A DNA stretch of 64,000 bases from Bradyrhizobium symbiodeficiens (lineage in GTDB: Bacteria; Pseudomonadota; Alphaproteobacteria; Rhizobiales; Xanthobacteraceae), in NCBI RefSeq assembly GCF_002266465.3, contig NZ_CP029427.2:3226501-3290500 (forward strand), in the 5' to 3' direction. The notes beneath the pieces are model-generated. The model worked only from the letters and a program-made list of their open reading frames with translations, did no database searches and had not been told where the DNA came from. How positions within the stretch are numbered: position 1 is the first letter of the stretch; every line of letters begins with the position of its first letter. The translations under genes and the position numbers were made by a program. Positions 11,225 to 19,410 of the stretch are shown piece after piece.

Positions 11225-11524
11225 TCGTTCGCTGGAGCCTTCCGCTCCGCTCTCGTGCCCCGGACGCGGCGCAGCACCCCCGGCGATGCGAAGCATCGTC
11301 CGGTGTGATGCGCTGCAGAGCCGGGGCCCATGTCCACCCATTTGATGTCGACGCATTTGCTGAGTTGCTTCTGGATCCCGGCTCTGCGCAGCAACGCTGC
11401 GCGTTGCAGCGCGTCCGGGACACGCGAGCGTGCTTTGCGTCGTGCAACTCCTCCGCTTTTGTATTGACGCGCCTCGCTCCCTCCGCTTCCGTTCGCGCCG
11501 AAACACAATTCGGAGGAAGCCAAC
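11225..11524. repeat. Intergenic spacer filled by palindromic repeat (family B, copy 1)
   Basis: Nearly all of this spacer is one dispersed element (about 11251-11427). It opens with CTCGTGCCCCGGACGC and closes with GCGTCCGGGACACG; inside are CTGCAGAGCCGGGGCCCATG and ATCCCGGCTCTGCGCAGCAAC, which are inverted relative to each other. A shorter copy with the same order of blocks is at 38343-38472. A run of GGAGGAA before 11525 is the ribosome-binding site of the next gene. Confidence 0.8.
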
Positions 11525-12547
11525 ATGTCCCAAGCCAAGCGCATCGTTCTCGCCGCGCGTCCCGTCGGCGAACCCAAACCATCTGATTTCCGCATCGAGG
11601 AATTCGCGGTTCCGGTACCCGCGGCGGGCGAAGTCCTGCTGCGCACGATCTGGCTGTCGCTCGATCCCTATATGCGCGGGCGCATGAGTGATGGTCCGTC
11701 CTATGCCGCGCCGGTGCCGGTCGGCGGCGTGATGGAAGGCGAGGCGGTCAGCGAGGTTGCCGCCTCCAGCAATCCGGATTTCGCCAAGGGCGACATCGTC
11801 CGTGCACGGACCGGTTGGCAGTCTCACGCGATCTCGAACGGCAAGGGCCTGATCAAGGTCGATCCCAGGCTCGGGCCGATCTCGACCTCGATCGGCGTGC
11901 TCGGCATGCCCGGCATGACGGCCTACACGGGCCTGCTCGACATCGGCAAGCCGCAAGCAGGCGAGACCGTCGTGGTTGCGGGCGCCTCCGGTGCGGTCGG
12001 CTCGGCCGTCGGCCAGATCGCGAAGATCAAGGGCGCACGCGCGGTCGGTATCGCCGGCGGCAAGGACAAGTGCGACTACGTCGTGAAAGAGCTCGGCTTC
12101 GATGCCTGCATCGATCACCGCGATCCCGATCTCGCCGCCAAGCTGAAAGAGGCTTGCCCTGGCGGTATCGACGTCTATTTCGAGAATGTCGGCGGCGCCG
12201 TGTTCGAGGCGGTGTTCCCGCTGCTCAACCCGTTCGCACGCGTGCCGGTCTGCGGCCTGATCGCGCATTACAACGACACCGAGGCCAAGCCTCCGAAATG
12301 GGCCGCGAGCATGATGCGCGCGACGCTGACCAAGCGGCTGACCTTCCGCGGCTTCATCGTCTCCGACTTCGCCTCCCGCCATGGTGACTTCCTGCGCGAC
12401 ATGTCCTCTTGGGTCCGCGACGGCAAGGTCAAATACAAGGAGTTCGTCACCGAGGGCCTGGAGAGCGCGCCCGGTGCCTTCATCGGCCTGCTGAAGGGCG
12501 CCAATTTCGGCAAGCAGCTGGTCCGGGTCGGGCCGGACAAGGCCTAG
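11525..12547 (+). CDS. NADP-dependent oxidoreductase (prostaglandin reductase/CurA-like MDR)
   Basis: Zinc-independent medium-chain reductase of the leukotriene B4 12-hydroxydehydrogenase / CurA (YncB) group, which reduces the C=C bond of enals and enones with NADPH. Diagnostic segments are LSLDPYMRGRMSD near residue 50, GMPGMTAYTGLLDIG near 128, the nucleotide loop VVAGASGAVGSAVGQIAKIKGARAVGIAGG, and FENVGGAVFEAVFPLLNPFARVPVCG. Length 340 is normal. GGAGGAA precedes ATG 11525. It stands alone; the physiological substrate is unknown. Confidence 0.93.
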   Translation: MSQAKRIVLAARPVGEPKPSDFRIEEFAVPVPAAGEVLLRTIWLSLDPYMRGRMSDGPSYAAPVPVGGVMEGEAVSEVAASSNPDFAKGDIVRARTGWQSHAISNGKGLIKVDPRLGPISTSIGVLGMPGMTAYTGLLDIGKPQAGETVVVAGASGAVGSAVGQIAKIKGARAVGIAGGKDKCDYVVKELGFDACIDHRDPDLAAKLKEACPGGIDVYFENVGGAVFEAVFPLLNPFARVPVCGLIAHYNDTEAKPPKWAASMMRATLTKRLTFRGFIVSDFASRHGDFLRDMSSWVRDGKVKYKEFVTEGLESAPGAFIGLLKGANFGKQLVRVGPDKA

Positions 12548-12717
12548 GGCGACAGGAAGTGGGACTTCCGCGGCTTAGCTGCCGAACGCCGCCCAGGGCA
12601 TAGTTAAGAAACAGTCACCAAATGGTCACACCTGCCCGTAAAAGCCGCAGGTGTGACCGGCTGTTCATTGACGGGACCGCGAAGGCATTGAATCATTGGG
12701 CATATTTAGGTGCTGCG

Positions 12718-13017
12718 ATGTTAGAGATCAGTGTTTTCTGCGTAATCCTGTTGGCCGCCGGCTATTGGACGGCCATGTTCATCATGGGCCGTCACGATGA
12801 CGTCATCCATGGCAAGTTCGTCCGTGTCGACCAGGAGGGCGATATTGCCCGCCCCGCGATGCCGGCACCGCCCCCGCCATTCCCGAAGCGCCCGGTCAAG
12901 GCCGCGCAGTCTGTCGGGCAGCCGCCCGCCAACGATCTCGCGGCCAAGCCGGTGAGCAGCGAGGCGCTGCAATCCCTGCTCGTCGCGATCCAGCAGGACC
13001 TCAAGAGCGTCGCCTGA
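12718..13017 (+). CDS. Small membrane-anchored protein of unknown function
   Basis: A 99-residue protein not recognised from a named family. The start at 12718 (MLEISVFCVILLAAGYWTAM) gives an N-terminal transmembrane helix of about 20 residues, followed by a cytoplasmic or periplasmic tail with a proline run (MPAPPPPFPKRP, residues about 54-65) and a C-terminal amphipathic stretch (SSEALQSLLVAIQQDLKSVA). A longer reading from 12622 is open but adds residues without family character; TTTAGG lies 8 nt before 12718. Third-position GC is high and favours a real gene. Confidence 0.6.
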   Translation: MLEISVFCVILLAAGYWTAMFIMGRHDDVIHGKFVRVDQEGDIARPAMPAPPPPFPKRPVKAAQSVGQPPANDLAAKPVSSEALQSLLVAIQQDLKSVA

Positions 13018-13032
13018 GCCGATCGGCGCGCC

Positions 13033-13875
13033 TCAATGCTCGCCGCCCATCTGGGCGAGCAGCTCCTCGATGTCGACATCGACCTGACCCGCGGCCCTGA
13101 CGTGGCGGACCTCGAAACTGTCGGGCCGGAAGCGGTATTCGACCAGGCCGACCTGCTTGATCGCGATCCGGTCCTGCCGTGCGTCGTTGATAACGAAGCC
13201 CGCCGAGGGCGCCCAGACATGGCGGGTGTGGCGATAGCTGAAATCGCGTCGCTGATGGACGTGGCCGCTGGCGATGAGGCGCAAATCGATCGTCCCGAAC
13301 ATCTCGATCAGCCGTGCCCGCGCCGGCTGCGGCACGTAGCGGATCGCGGTCTCCGGAGTTTCAGCATCGTCGGGCAGGTTGAGAAACAGCGGCTTGTGCA
13401 GGAACAACGCGACCGGCCTGCCGTCCGTGCGCGCGATCTCGGAAGCCAGCCAGTCGAACTGCTCGGCCTCGAAGGCGAGCCCTGAATTCATCACTAGCGA
13501 GTTGAGGCCGATGAAGCACCAGCCGGCGGCCTCGAACGACCAATGGTCTTCGCCGATCAGGTCGCAGAACTGCCGGCGCTGCGCTTCCGTGACCGGCGGC
13601 TTCGGCGCCGGGCCGACCGCAGTCGGATTGTCGCCGATGTCGTGATTGCCGGGGAGGTAACGGCAGGCGACGGGCAGGGCGTCGTGCAGGTCTTTTGCGA
13701 AGACGACATCGTCGCGGCTGGTCGGCCCGTCGAAGGCGACGTCGCCGGTGTTGACGACGAGATCGGGCCGGTTGCCGTCGATATGCTCGCTGATCGCCTG
13801 GAAGTTGGCGATCAGGCCGGGAAAGCGCCGGCCGAGATGAGTGTCGGAAATCTGCGTCAGGCGAAATTCGGACAT
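13033..13875 (-). CDS. Calcineurin-like metallophosphoesterase
   Basis: A 280-residue dinuclear metallophosphoesterase similar to 3',5'-cyclic-nucleotide phosphodiesterase CpdA and Icc-like proteins. The five family blocks are visible: QISDTHLG (residues 7-14), VNTGDVAFDGP, YLPGNHDIGD, LFLHKPLF and IASGHVHQRRDF. Between blocks 3 and 4 is a lid-like insert (TEAQRRQFCDLIGEDHWSFE). Start 13875 (MSEFRLTQISDTHLG) is chosen because the first metal-binding block follows at once; the open frame continues upstream without similarity. The substrate could be a cyclic nucleotide or a phospholipid head group. Confidence 0.9.
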   Translation of the reverse strand: MSEFRLTQISDTHLGRRFPGLIANFQAISEHIDGNRPDLVVNTGDVAFDGPTSRDDVVFAKDLHDALPVACRYLPGNHDIGDNPTAVGPAPKPPVTEAQRRQFCDLIGEDHWSFEAAGWCFIGLNSLVMNSGLAFEAEQFDWLASEIARTDGRPVALFLHKPLFLNLPDDAETPETAIRYVPQPARARLIEMFGTIDLRLIASGHVHQRRDFSYRHTRHVWAPSAGFVINDARQDRIAIKQVGLVEYRFRPDSFEVRHVRAAGQVDVDIEELLAQMGGEH

Positions 13876-13944
13876 GCGATCATCGTACCCGTGCTGGCGC
13901 GTCGGAACGATGACGGCGCGGGCATGGATCGCAGCGAACAAAGT

Positions 13945-14139
13945 TTAAAGCACGCGGTAGCGGATCGTGTAGGCGTCTTGCGGCGCGACGGTGTCGGCGA
14001 GCGGCGAGGCGATGCGGTCGGCGAGGTGCCAGGGGCCGAACGCGACGGCGCGATGCGGCTCGGCGGGCAGGCGGAGGCGGATGCGGTGCGGCCCGAAGGG
14101 GCAAAATCGCTTTAATGATCGGCAGTTGGTCGCGGACAC
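13945..14139 (-). other. Possible C-terminal remnant of a gene
   Basis: The 352-nt gap between the metallophosphoesterase and MAPEG genes contains, on the minus strand, an open frame whose last 45 or so codons (LRLPAEPHRAVAFGPWHLAD... ending TIRYRVL) have protein-like composition and high third-position GC, ending at TAA 13945-13947. Upstream of about 14117 the composition changes and no start fits. It may be the tail of a deleted gene, or chance. No family is recognised. Confidence 0.2.
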
Positions 14140-14227
14140 GGGAACGCCGGTTCAACTCGTTGATTGTCAGGACCAGCAGACGCGGCTAATGACGGTCCGC
14201 GGCTTGCCGCCTTACGGGAAAGTTCCG

Positions 14228-14650
14228 ATGTCCATCCAGATGGTTCTGCTGCCTGTGTTCGTGCAGGTGGGGCTCACCTTCGCGCTGCTGATCGGCATGG
14301 TGCTGGCGCGCCGCCGCACCCTGGTCGCGGGCGAAACCAAAATTCGCGACATTGCACTCGGCGAGCCGAACTGGCCGAAGGGCGCCACGCAGTTCGCCAA
14401 TTGCTACCGCAACCAGTTCGAACTGCCGGTGCTGTTCTATGTCCTGATCGCGGTGGCGCTGCCTTTGCGCCATGCCGATCTCTTCATCGTGCTGATGTCC
14501 TGGGTGTTCGTGGTGACGCGGTTCGCCCATGCCGGGGTGTTCGTGTCCTCGAACGATCTCGGCCGCCGCTCCATGGCCTGGCTCGCCGGCGTGCTGGTGC
14601 TGCTCGCGATGTGGATCTACTTCGCGCTGAAGATGCTGTTGTTGATCTGA
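14228..14650 (+). CDS. MAPEG family membrane protein
   Basis: A 140-residue protein with four predicted transmembrane helices and the MAPEG (membrane-associated proteins in eicosanoid and glutathione metabolism) pattern: a first helix (VLLPVFVQVGLTFALLIGMVL), a polar loop with the family-like FANCYRNQFELPVLFYVL (residues about 57-74), then FVVTRFAHAGVFVSSND and a last helix LAGVLVLLAMWIYFAL. Start 14228 (MSIQMVLL) has GGGAAAG 6 nt upstream; the longer open frame from 13991 is not protein-like. It may conjugate or reduce lipophilic substrates with glutathione; that is family inference. Confidence 0.88.
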   Translation: MSIQMVLLPVFVQVGLTFALLIGMVLARRRTLVAGETKIRDIALGEPNWPKGATQFANCYRNQFELPVLFYVLIAVALPLRHADLFIVLMSWVFVVTRFAHAGVFVSSNDLGRRSMAWLAGVLVLLAMWIYFALKMLLLI

Positions 14651-14684
14651 CGCTTGCGCGCCGATCCTGACCTGAAAGATTCAA

Positions 14685-15986
14685 ATGACTCCCGCTGCCC
14701 GGCTGTCCGCAGCCATCGAACTGATCGACACCATCGAGAAGGACCGCGTGCCCGCGGCCAAGGCGCTGAAGGAGTGGGGCACCGCGCACCGCTTTGCCGG
14801 CTCGGGCGACCGCGCCGCCATCGCCGGCCTGGTCTGGGACGTGCTGCGCCGCTATGCCTCGAGCGCGTTCCTGATGGAGTCGGATACCGCGCGTGCCCGG
14901 CTGATCGGCATGCTCCGGCTCGAGCGCGACATGGACACGGCCACGATGGGCGCGTTGTTCGACGGCAGCCGCTTCGCGCCGGCGCCGCTGACCGAGGCCG
15001 AGGAGGCGGCGCTCAGCCATCGTTCCCTCAAGGACGCGCCGGCCGCGATTGCCGGCGACTATCCGGAATGGCTCGATTCGCACCTTGCAAAAGTGTTCGG
15101 CGAGGACCGCGCGGCGGAGGCGGCCGCGATGGCCAGCCGGGCGCCGCTCGACCTGCGCGTCAACACGCTAAAATCCAATCGCGACAAGGCGCTGCAGTCG
15201 CTTGCTCATCTTCATGCGAAACCGACGCCCTGGTCGGCAACGGGCTTGCGGATCGCGCTTTCGGCCGATGCGCGCAACCCCGGCATCCAGGCCGAGGAGG
15301 ATTTCATCAAGGGCGCGATTGAAGTGCAGGACGAGGGCTCGCAGCTGGCCGCCCAGTTCACCGCGGCAAAGCCCGGCGAGCAGGTGATCGACCTCTGCGC
15401 CGGTGCGGGCGGCAAGACGCTGGCGCTCGCTGCCCTGATGCAGGGCAAGGGCCGGCTGATCGCGACCGACAGCGACAAGCGCCAGCTCGCGCCGATCCAC
15501 GAACGGCTGTCACGCGCCGGCGTCCACAATGCCGATGTCCGCACGCCCAAGGGCGACGCCGATCCCCTGGCCGACATAAGCAGCACCGCCGATCTCGTCG
15601 TGATCGATGCGCCCTGCACGGGAACCGGGACCTGGCGCCGCAACCCCGACGCCAAATGGCGCATGCGCCCCGGCGCGCTGGAGATTCGCCTGCGCGACCA
15701 GACCGAGGTGCTGGAGCGCGCGGTGCCGCTGGTGAAGGCCGGTGGCCGCATCGCCTACATCACCTGCTCGGTGCTGTCGGAAGAGAACGGCGAGCAGGTG
15801 AGGGCATTCGTCGCGCGCCATCCCGAGTTCGCGCCCGTCCCGCCCGAGCAGAACGCGAGCGTGCTCTGGGACAAGGCGGAGGCGTTCGGCGAGGCCGCGC
15901 TGCAGTCGCCGGAGGGTTGGCTGATGACGCCGCGGCGGACCGGGACCGACGGGTTTTTCGTGTCGGTGTTGAAGAAGGTCGGCTGA
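14685..15986 (+). CDS. RsmB-like 16S rRNA (cytosine-C5)-methyltransferase
   Basis: SAM-dependent RNA m5C methyltransferase of the RsmB/NOL1/NOP2/Sun family. Residues 1-130 resemble the NusB-like RNA-binding domain; the catalytic part has VIDLCAGAGGKTLALAALM (SAM motif I), VIDAPCTGTGTWRRNPDAKWR with the release Cys near 310, and ITCSVLSEENGEQV with the catalytic Cys near 360. The final GWLMTPRRTGTDGFFVSVL is the usual C-terminus. At 433 residues the length is normal. RsmB (C967) versus a paralogue cannot be decided by eye. It starts 34 nt after the MAPEG gene. Confidence 0.93.
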   Translation: MTPAARLSAAIELIDTIEKDRVPAAKALKEWGTAHRFAGSGDRAAIAGLVWDVLRRYASSAFLMESDTARARLIGMLRLERDMDTATMGALFDGSRFAPAPLTEAEEAALSHRSLKDAPAAIAGDYPEWLDSHLAKVFGEDRAAEAAAMASRAPLDLRVNTLKSNRDKALQSLAHLHAKPTPWSATGLRIALSADARNPGIQAEEDFIKGAIEVQDEGSQLAAQFTAAKPGEQVIDLCAGAGGKTLALAALMQGKGRLIATDSDKRQLAPIHERLSRAGVHNADVRTPKGDADPLADISSTADLVVIDAPCTGTGTWRRNPDAKWRMRPGALEIRLRDQTEVLERAVPLVKAGGRIAYITCSVLSEENGEQVRAFVARHPEFAPVPPEQNASVLWDKAEAFGEAALQSPEGWLMTPRRTGTDGFFVSVLKKVG

Positions 15987-15998
15987 CCAAACTCCGCC

Positions 15999-16086
15999 GT
16001 CATTCCGGGGCGCCCGCAGGGCGAGCCCGGAATCCATCGCGCGGCAGTATGTGCGGTTCGATGGATTCCGCGAGCCCCGGAATGAC
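15999..16086. repeat. Palindromic intergenic repeat (family A)
   Basis: Inverted ends GTCATTCCGGGG (15999-16010) and CCCCGGAATGAC (16075-16086), with the internal GCCCGGAATCCATCGCG / GATGGATTCCGCGAGC inversion of this family. It lies between the convergent rsmB-like and cspA genes, next to the cspA terminator. Confidence 0.85.
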
Positions 16087-16099
16087 AGTTGCCCAAACA

Positions 16100-16135
16100 A
16101 AAACCCCGCAGACCGGATCCCGGTCGCGGGGTTTT
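16100..16135 (-). terminator. Rho-independent terminator of cspA
   Basis: Strong hairpin: AAAACCCCGC plus GACCGG on one side, loop ATC, CCGGTC plus GCGGGGTTTT on the other, with one unpaired A at 16110. Read on the minus strand it is followed by a T-rich tail (GTTTTTGTTTG), as expected for termination of cspA transcripts. A shorter T run on the plus strand could also stop reading from the rsmB-like gene. Confidence 0.85.
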
Positions 16136-16185
16136 CAAGCTTAGCGTTCTGCCGGTACGTCCGTGGTCAGAACGGTGCGTTGGCG

Positions 16186-16395
16186 TTAGCCGACGCGGAG
16201 ATTGTCAGCCGAGGACTTGCCGCTGCGACGATCGGCGACGATGTCGAACGAGACCTTCTGACCCTCGTTGAGGGAGGAGAGGCCAGCGCGCTCGACGGCG
16301 CTGATGTGCACGAACACGTCCTTCTGGCCGTCGTCCGGCTGGATGAAACCATAACCCTTTTGGGTGTTGAACCACTTCACGGTGCCCATAGCCAT
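16186..16395 (-). CDS. cspA: Cold shock protein CspA family
   Basis: A 69-residue OB-fold single-stranded nucleic-acid chaperone. RNP1 is KGYGFIQ and RNP2 is VFVHISA; GTVKWFN at the N-terminus is canonical. Start at 16395 ([10 protein letters not shown]) has AAGGA 7 nt upstream; ATG 16389 two codons on is an alternative. It is monocistronic with its own terminator. The approximately 265-nt gap upstream suggests a long structured 5' leader, the usual route of cold-responsive control, although cold induction itself cannot be read here. Confidence 0.97.
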   Translation of the reverse strand: MAMGTVKWFNTQKGYGFIQPDDGQKDVFVHISAVERAGLSSLNEGQKVSFDIVADRRSGKSSADNLRVG

Positions 16396-16660
16396 GGGAA
16401 TTTCCTTTAGTTAGTTAAAGAGCCTACGCACGTGGACCGGTACGCAGAATTGCGCCCATAGTCCTGTTCAGTCGATGTTTGGAGAAGTCATCTGAAGCGT
16501 GCGCGCCCGTCAGCAACGAAGCGAAGCGGCCCAGTCGTTCGGCCAAGTATCGATGATCACAATATAGCGAGAATTTGGGGCCAGTTCAAGGCATCACCCG
16601 CGACCCGGCACGTCGCGCGACTTTGCTATTTTGCGGTGCAAATAAACCGTCGGGCGGATC
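16396..16660 (-). promoter_or_regulatory. Long leader and promoter region of cspA
   Basis: A gene-free stretch upstream of cspA on the minus strand. The part next to the start (16403-16420) is AT-rich with TTAGTTAGTTAAAG on the plus strand, unusual in this genome, and an AT-rich patch near 16558-16570 (CACAATATAGCGAG) may hold the -10 region. A leader of about 100-160 nt would fit other cspA genes. The exact transcript start cannot be fixed from sequence. Confidence 0.45.
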
Positions 16661-16993
16661 TCAGTCCACGATGAAGAGCGTCGCCCCCGTCGCGGTCGAG
16701 GACCGGTGCGCGGCGTCGCCGAAGTCCGAAACCTGGTAGCTCATCCCCGCCGTCAGCTTGAATTTGCGCCCGTCGCGCAGCTCGCTGTCCAGCTCGCCCT
16801 TCAGCACGTAGAGCACGTGGCCGCGATCGCACCAATGGTCGGCCAGATAGCCCGGCGAATATTCCACCATCCGGACCCGGAGATCGCCGATGTTGAGCGT
16901 GCGCCAAATGGCCTCACCGCGCTCGCCGGCATGTGTGGTCGGGCTGACCGTGCTCCAGTCGGTGACGGTAAAGGGGGAGGTGGGGAGCTTCAT
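16661..16993 (-). CDS. Cupin-fold protein with DHWC motif
   Basis: A 110-residue single-domain cupin. The first cupin motif is replaced by ADHWCDRGHVLYVLKGELDSEL (residues 51-72), and the second half is FKLTAGMSYQVSDFGDAAHRSST. This matches the small group described as DHCW-motif cupins. Putative metal ligands are His53, His59 and His96. AGGAC lies 7 nt before the ATG at 16993. Function unknown; it stands between cspA and an MFS exporter in the same direction. Confidence 0.8.
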   Translation of the reverse strand: MKLPTSPFTVTDWSTVSPTTHAGERGEAIWRTLNIGDLRVRMVEYSPGYLADHWCDRGHVLYVLKGELDSELRDGRKFKLTAGMSYQVSDFGDAAHRSSTATGATLFIVD

Positions 16994-17053
16994 GAGGAGG
17001 TCCTGTCTTGGTGCCGGCGGAGCCTTTGTTATCGGATGCGATTGCCGCAGTCC

Positions 17054-18322
17054 TCATCTTTGCTGGTGCGTCAGTGCGCACTCGCCCGGCACCTGCATCC
17101 TGCTCGCAATCATGACCCAGACCAGCAGCGCGGCGGCGCTGATCCCGGCGCCGAGCATGCACACGCCGTTCCAGCCGGCCATCGCATACACCATCGTCGA
17201 CGCGATCGCGCCAACAGCGCTTCCGACCGAGTAGAACACCATGTAGCCGCCGATCAGTCGGCTGGCCGCATCCGGGCGCGCGGCGACGAGCAGGCTCTGG
17301 CTGGTCACATGCACGGCCTGTAGCCCGAAATCCAGCATGATGACACCTGCGACCACGAACCAGAGCGAGGTTTCCAGGCAGGCGATTGGGGCCCATGCCG
17401 CCAGCATCAGCATCAGCGAGAGCCCGGTGGTGCGCTGGCCCCATCCGAGATCGGCGAGGCGCCCGGCATTGCGCGCCGCGAGTGCTCCGGCGAATCCGGC
17501 GATGCCGAACAACCCGATCGTGGTGTGCGACAGCGCGAAGGGAGGCGCCGAGAGCGGCAGCACGATCGACGTCCAGAACACGTTGAGATCGGCGAAGATC
17601 AGGAACGCAAACAGCGCGCGCTCGCGCAGCAGCGGCTCCTCGGCAAACAGCGCGGCCGTCGAGCGCAGCAACGATTTGTAGGACGCTCCGGCCATCGCGC
17701 TCGGCCGGCCGGGCGGCAGCACGCGCAGAAGCAGGGCGGCCAGGCTAAGCATGAGGCCGGCCGAGACCAGGTAGACCATGCGCCAGCCGCCGATATCGGC
17801 AAGGGCGCCGGAGGCGAACCGCGCCAGCAGGATGCCCGCGACCACGCCGCTGGTGACGGTGCCGATGGCGCGGCCGCGCCCGTCCGGCGTCGCGAGCGTC
17901 GCCGCAAAGGCAACGAGGACCTGGACGACGACGGCCAGCACGCCGACCAGCGCCATTCCGGCCAGCAACACCGCGGCGTGCGTCGCAGTGCCGACCACGA
18001 CGAGGCCGACGGCCGACAGCACGGTCTGGCCGACGATCAGGCGGCGGCGATCCCTGATATCGCCGAGCGGCACGATCAGGATCAGGCCGAGCGCGTAGCC
18101 GATCTGGGTGAATGTCACCACCATGCCGATCGCGGCGGGCGCGATGTCGAGGTCGTGCGCCATCGCGTCGAGCAGGGGCTGCGCGAAGTAGATGTTGGCG
18201 ACGCTCAGGCCGCAGGTCAGCGCGAACAGCAGCGCCATCGCTGGAGAGAGCCCGCGCCCGGTCAAGTTGCCGGCGATGTCACCGGCTTTCAGTCCCGCTG
18301 TCGCGGTGTCGTTCCCCGTCAT
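17054..18322 (-). CDS. MFS transporter (sugar/drug efflux-like, DHA1)
   Basis: A 422-residue, 12-helix major facilitator exporter of the YdhP/AraJ-like DHA1 type. Motif A appears as VPLGDIRDRRRLIVGQ after helix 2. Helix-rich segments continue to the basic C-terminus. It is divergent from an HxlR-family regulator with only 97 nt between them, and that gap holds two copies of a palindromic operator, so this exporter is probably repressed by HxlR and released by a reactive or aromatic compound, as is common for HxlR targets. Substrate unknown. Confidence 0.9.
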   Translation of the reverse strand: MTGNDTATAGLKAGDIAGNLTGRGLSPAMALLFALTCGLSVANIYFAQPLLDAMAHDLDIAPAAIGMVVTFTQIGYALGLILIVPLGDIRDRRRLIVGQTVLSAVGLVVVGTATHAAVLLAGMALVGVLAVVVQVLVAFAATLATPDGRGRAIGTVTSGVVAGILLARFASGALADIGGWRMVYLVSAGLMLSLAALLLRVLPPGRPSAMAGASYKSLLRSTAALFAEEPLLRERALFAFLIFADLNVFWTSIVLPLSAPPFALSHTTIGLFGIAGFAGALAARNAGRLADLGWGQRTTGLSLMLMLAAWAPIACLETSLWFVVAGVIMLDFGLQAVHVTSQSLLVAARPDAASRLIGGYMVFYSVGSAVGAIASTMVYAMAGWNGVCMLGAGISAAALLVWVMIASRMQVPGECALTHQQR

Positions 18323-18342
18323 CGTCGTCTCCGGCGTATTCC

Positions 18343-18367
18343 AACTGGTCTTAAAATAAGACCAGTT
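18343..18367. promoter_or_regulatory. HxlR operator site 1
   Basis: Perfect inverted repeat with 11-bp arms: AACTGGTCTTA at 18343-18353, spacer AAA, TAAGACCAGTT at 18357-18367. It begins 21 nt upstream of the MFS start. The partly matching site 2 has its centre 37 bp away. Binding by the adjacent HxlR protein is inferred from position. Confidence 0.75.
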
Positions 18368-18379
18368 GCATCAGGTGCT

Positions 18380-18404
18380 GTCCAGTCTTATTTTAGGACC
18401 AGTC
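18380..18404. promoter_or_regulatory. HxlR operator site 2
   Basis: An imperfect copy of site 1 in inverted orientation, matching it at 19 of 25 positions (CAGTCTTATTTTAGGACCAG in the core). It ends 15 nt before the hxlR start codon and would overlap the regulator's own promoter or leader, suggesting autoregulation. Confidence 0.65.
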
Positions 18405-18419
18405 TGAAGGGAGCTGCGA

Positions 18420-18872
18420 ATGAAGCGGACCGGTTTTGCCGAGGCGAGCTGCCCGGTGGCGCGCGCGCTCGATGCCATCGGGGACGTCTGGTCGCTGCTG
18501 ATCGTGCGCGATGCCTTCGATGGCTTGCGCCGGTTCGGCGATTTCCAGAAGAATCTGGGCATTGCCAAGGGCATGCTGAGTGCGCGCCTGCACAGGCTGG
18601 TGGAGCTCGGCGTGCTCGAAGCGGTTCCGGCCTCCGACGGCAGCGCCTATCAGGAATATGCGCTGACGAAGAAGGGGCGCGACCTGTTCCCGGTCGTCGT
18701 CAGCCTGCGCCAGTGGGGCGAGGCCAATCTGTACGCTCGAGGCGAAGTGCATTCCGATCTGGTGGACGAGGCGGGCCAGCCGGTCGGCAAGCTCGTGCTT
18801 CCGTCTCGGGCCGGCCGGCCACTGACATGGTCGGACACCAGGGTGAGAAAGGCCGGCGCGCGCAAGCGCTGA
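18420..18872 (+). CDS. HxlR family transcriptional regulator
   Basis: A 150-residue winged-helix regulator. The HxlR signature is clear: CPVARALDAIGDVWSLLIVRDAFDGLRRFGDF (residues about 12-43), with Cys12 at the position used as a redox or electrophile sensor in some relatives, then LSARLHRLVELGVLEAVP and the wing YALTKKGRDLFPVV. GAAGGGAG precedes ATG 18420. It is divergent from the MFS exporter and flanked by two operator copies. Confidence 0.95.
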   Translation: MKRTGFAEASCPVARALDAIGDVWSLLIVRDAFDGLRRFGDFQKNLGIAKGMLSARLHRLVELGVLEAVPASDGSAYQEYALTKKGRDLFPVVVSLRQWGEANLYARGEVHSDLVDEAGQPVGKLVLPSRAGRPLTWSDTRVRKAGARKR

Positions 18873-18891
18873 AGGCGCGCCGGCGGCGACG

Positions 18892-19263
18892 TCAGTGCGG
18901 CAGATGGTTCGCCGAGCCCTGCACGATCAGCCCGGCCTCGTTCACCCGCAGATATTCGCAGATCCGCTTGCCCCGCTCGTTCTCGTAGAACACGACCACG
19001 CTGTCCGGGCTGACGAACAATTCGATCACCGTGAAATGCAGGTTCGGGATCAGCCCGAGCGCCTTGCCCCAATAGGACCGCAACGCCGCCTTGCCGCGCA
19101 CGGTGCCGCTGGCATCGAACCCCATCATGGGGATGCGGTCGGACGTCATCACGGCGTCCTCGTCGTAAAGCGTCAGCACGCGCTCGAGATCGCGCGCATT
19201 CCAGGCCTCGACCCAGGTCCGGCCCAGCGCGGCAAGCGTTGATGGCTGATGGTGCTGTGACAC
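18892..19263 (-). CDS. SnoaL-like/NTF2-fold protein
   Basis: A 123-residue protein of the SnoaL/NTF2-like fold: TLAALGRTWVEAWNARDLERVLTLYDEDAVMTSD, GKAALRSYWGKALGLIPNLHFTVIELFVSPDSVVVFYE. A GTG start at 19263 is chosen because AGGGAG lies 7 nt upstream; an ATG at 19302 would add 13 residues outside the fold. Such proteins include isomerases, cyclases and non-catalytic subunits; no specific function can be assigned. Confidence 0.8.
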   Translation of the reverse strand: MSQHHQPSTLAALGRTWVEAWNARDLERVLTLYDEDAVMTSDRIPMMGFDASGTVRGKAALRSYWGKALGLIPNLHFTVIELFVSPDSVVVFYENERGKRICEYLRVNEAGLIVQGSANHLPH

Positions 19264-19410
19264 GAGCGTTCTCCCTGATGGCTCCTGTGTGATCCGGAGC
19301 AAATTGGGTCAACAATACTGACCTATTTTCATTTGTCCATGCCCAAAGAAGAATGTGGGTGCGTGCCCCGCGCGGTTGCGGGCCGGTCGCACGTCGCGTA
19401 TCTGCTTGCC

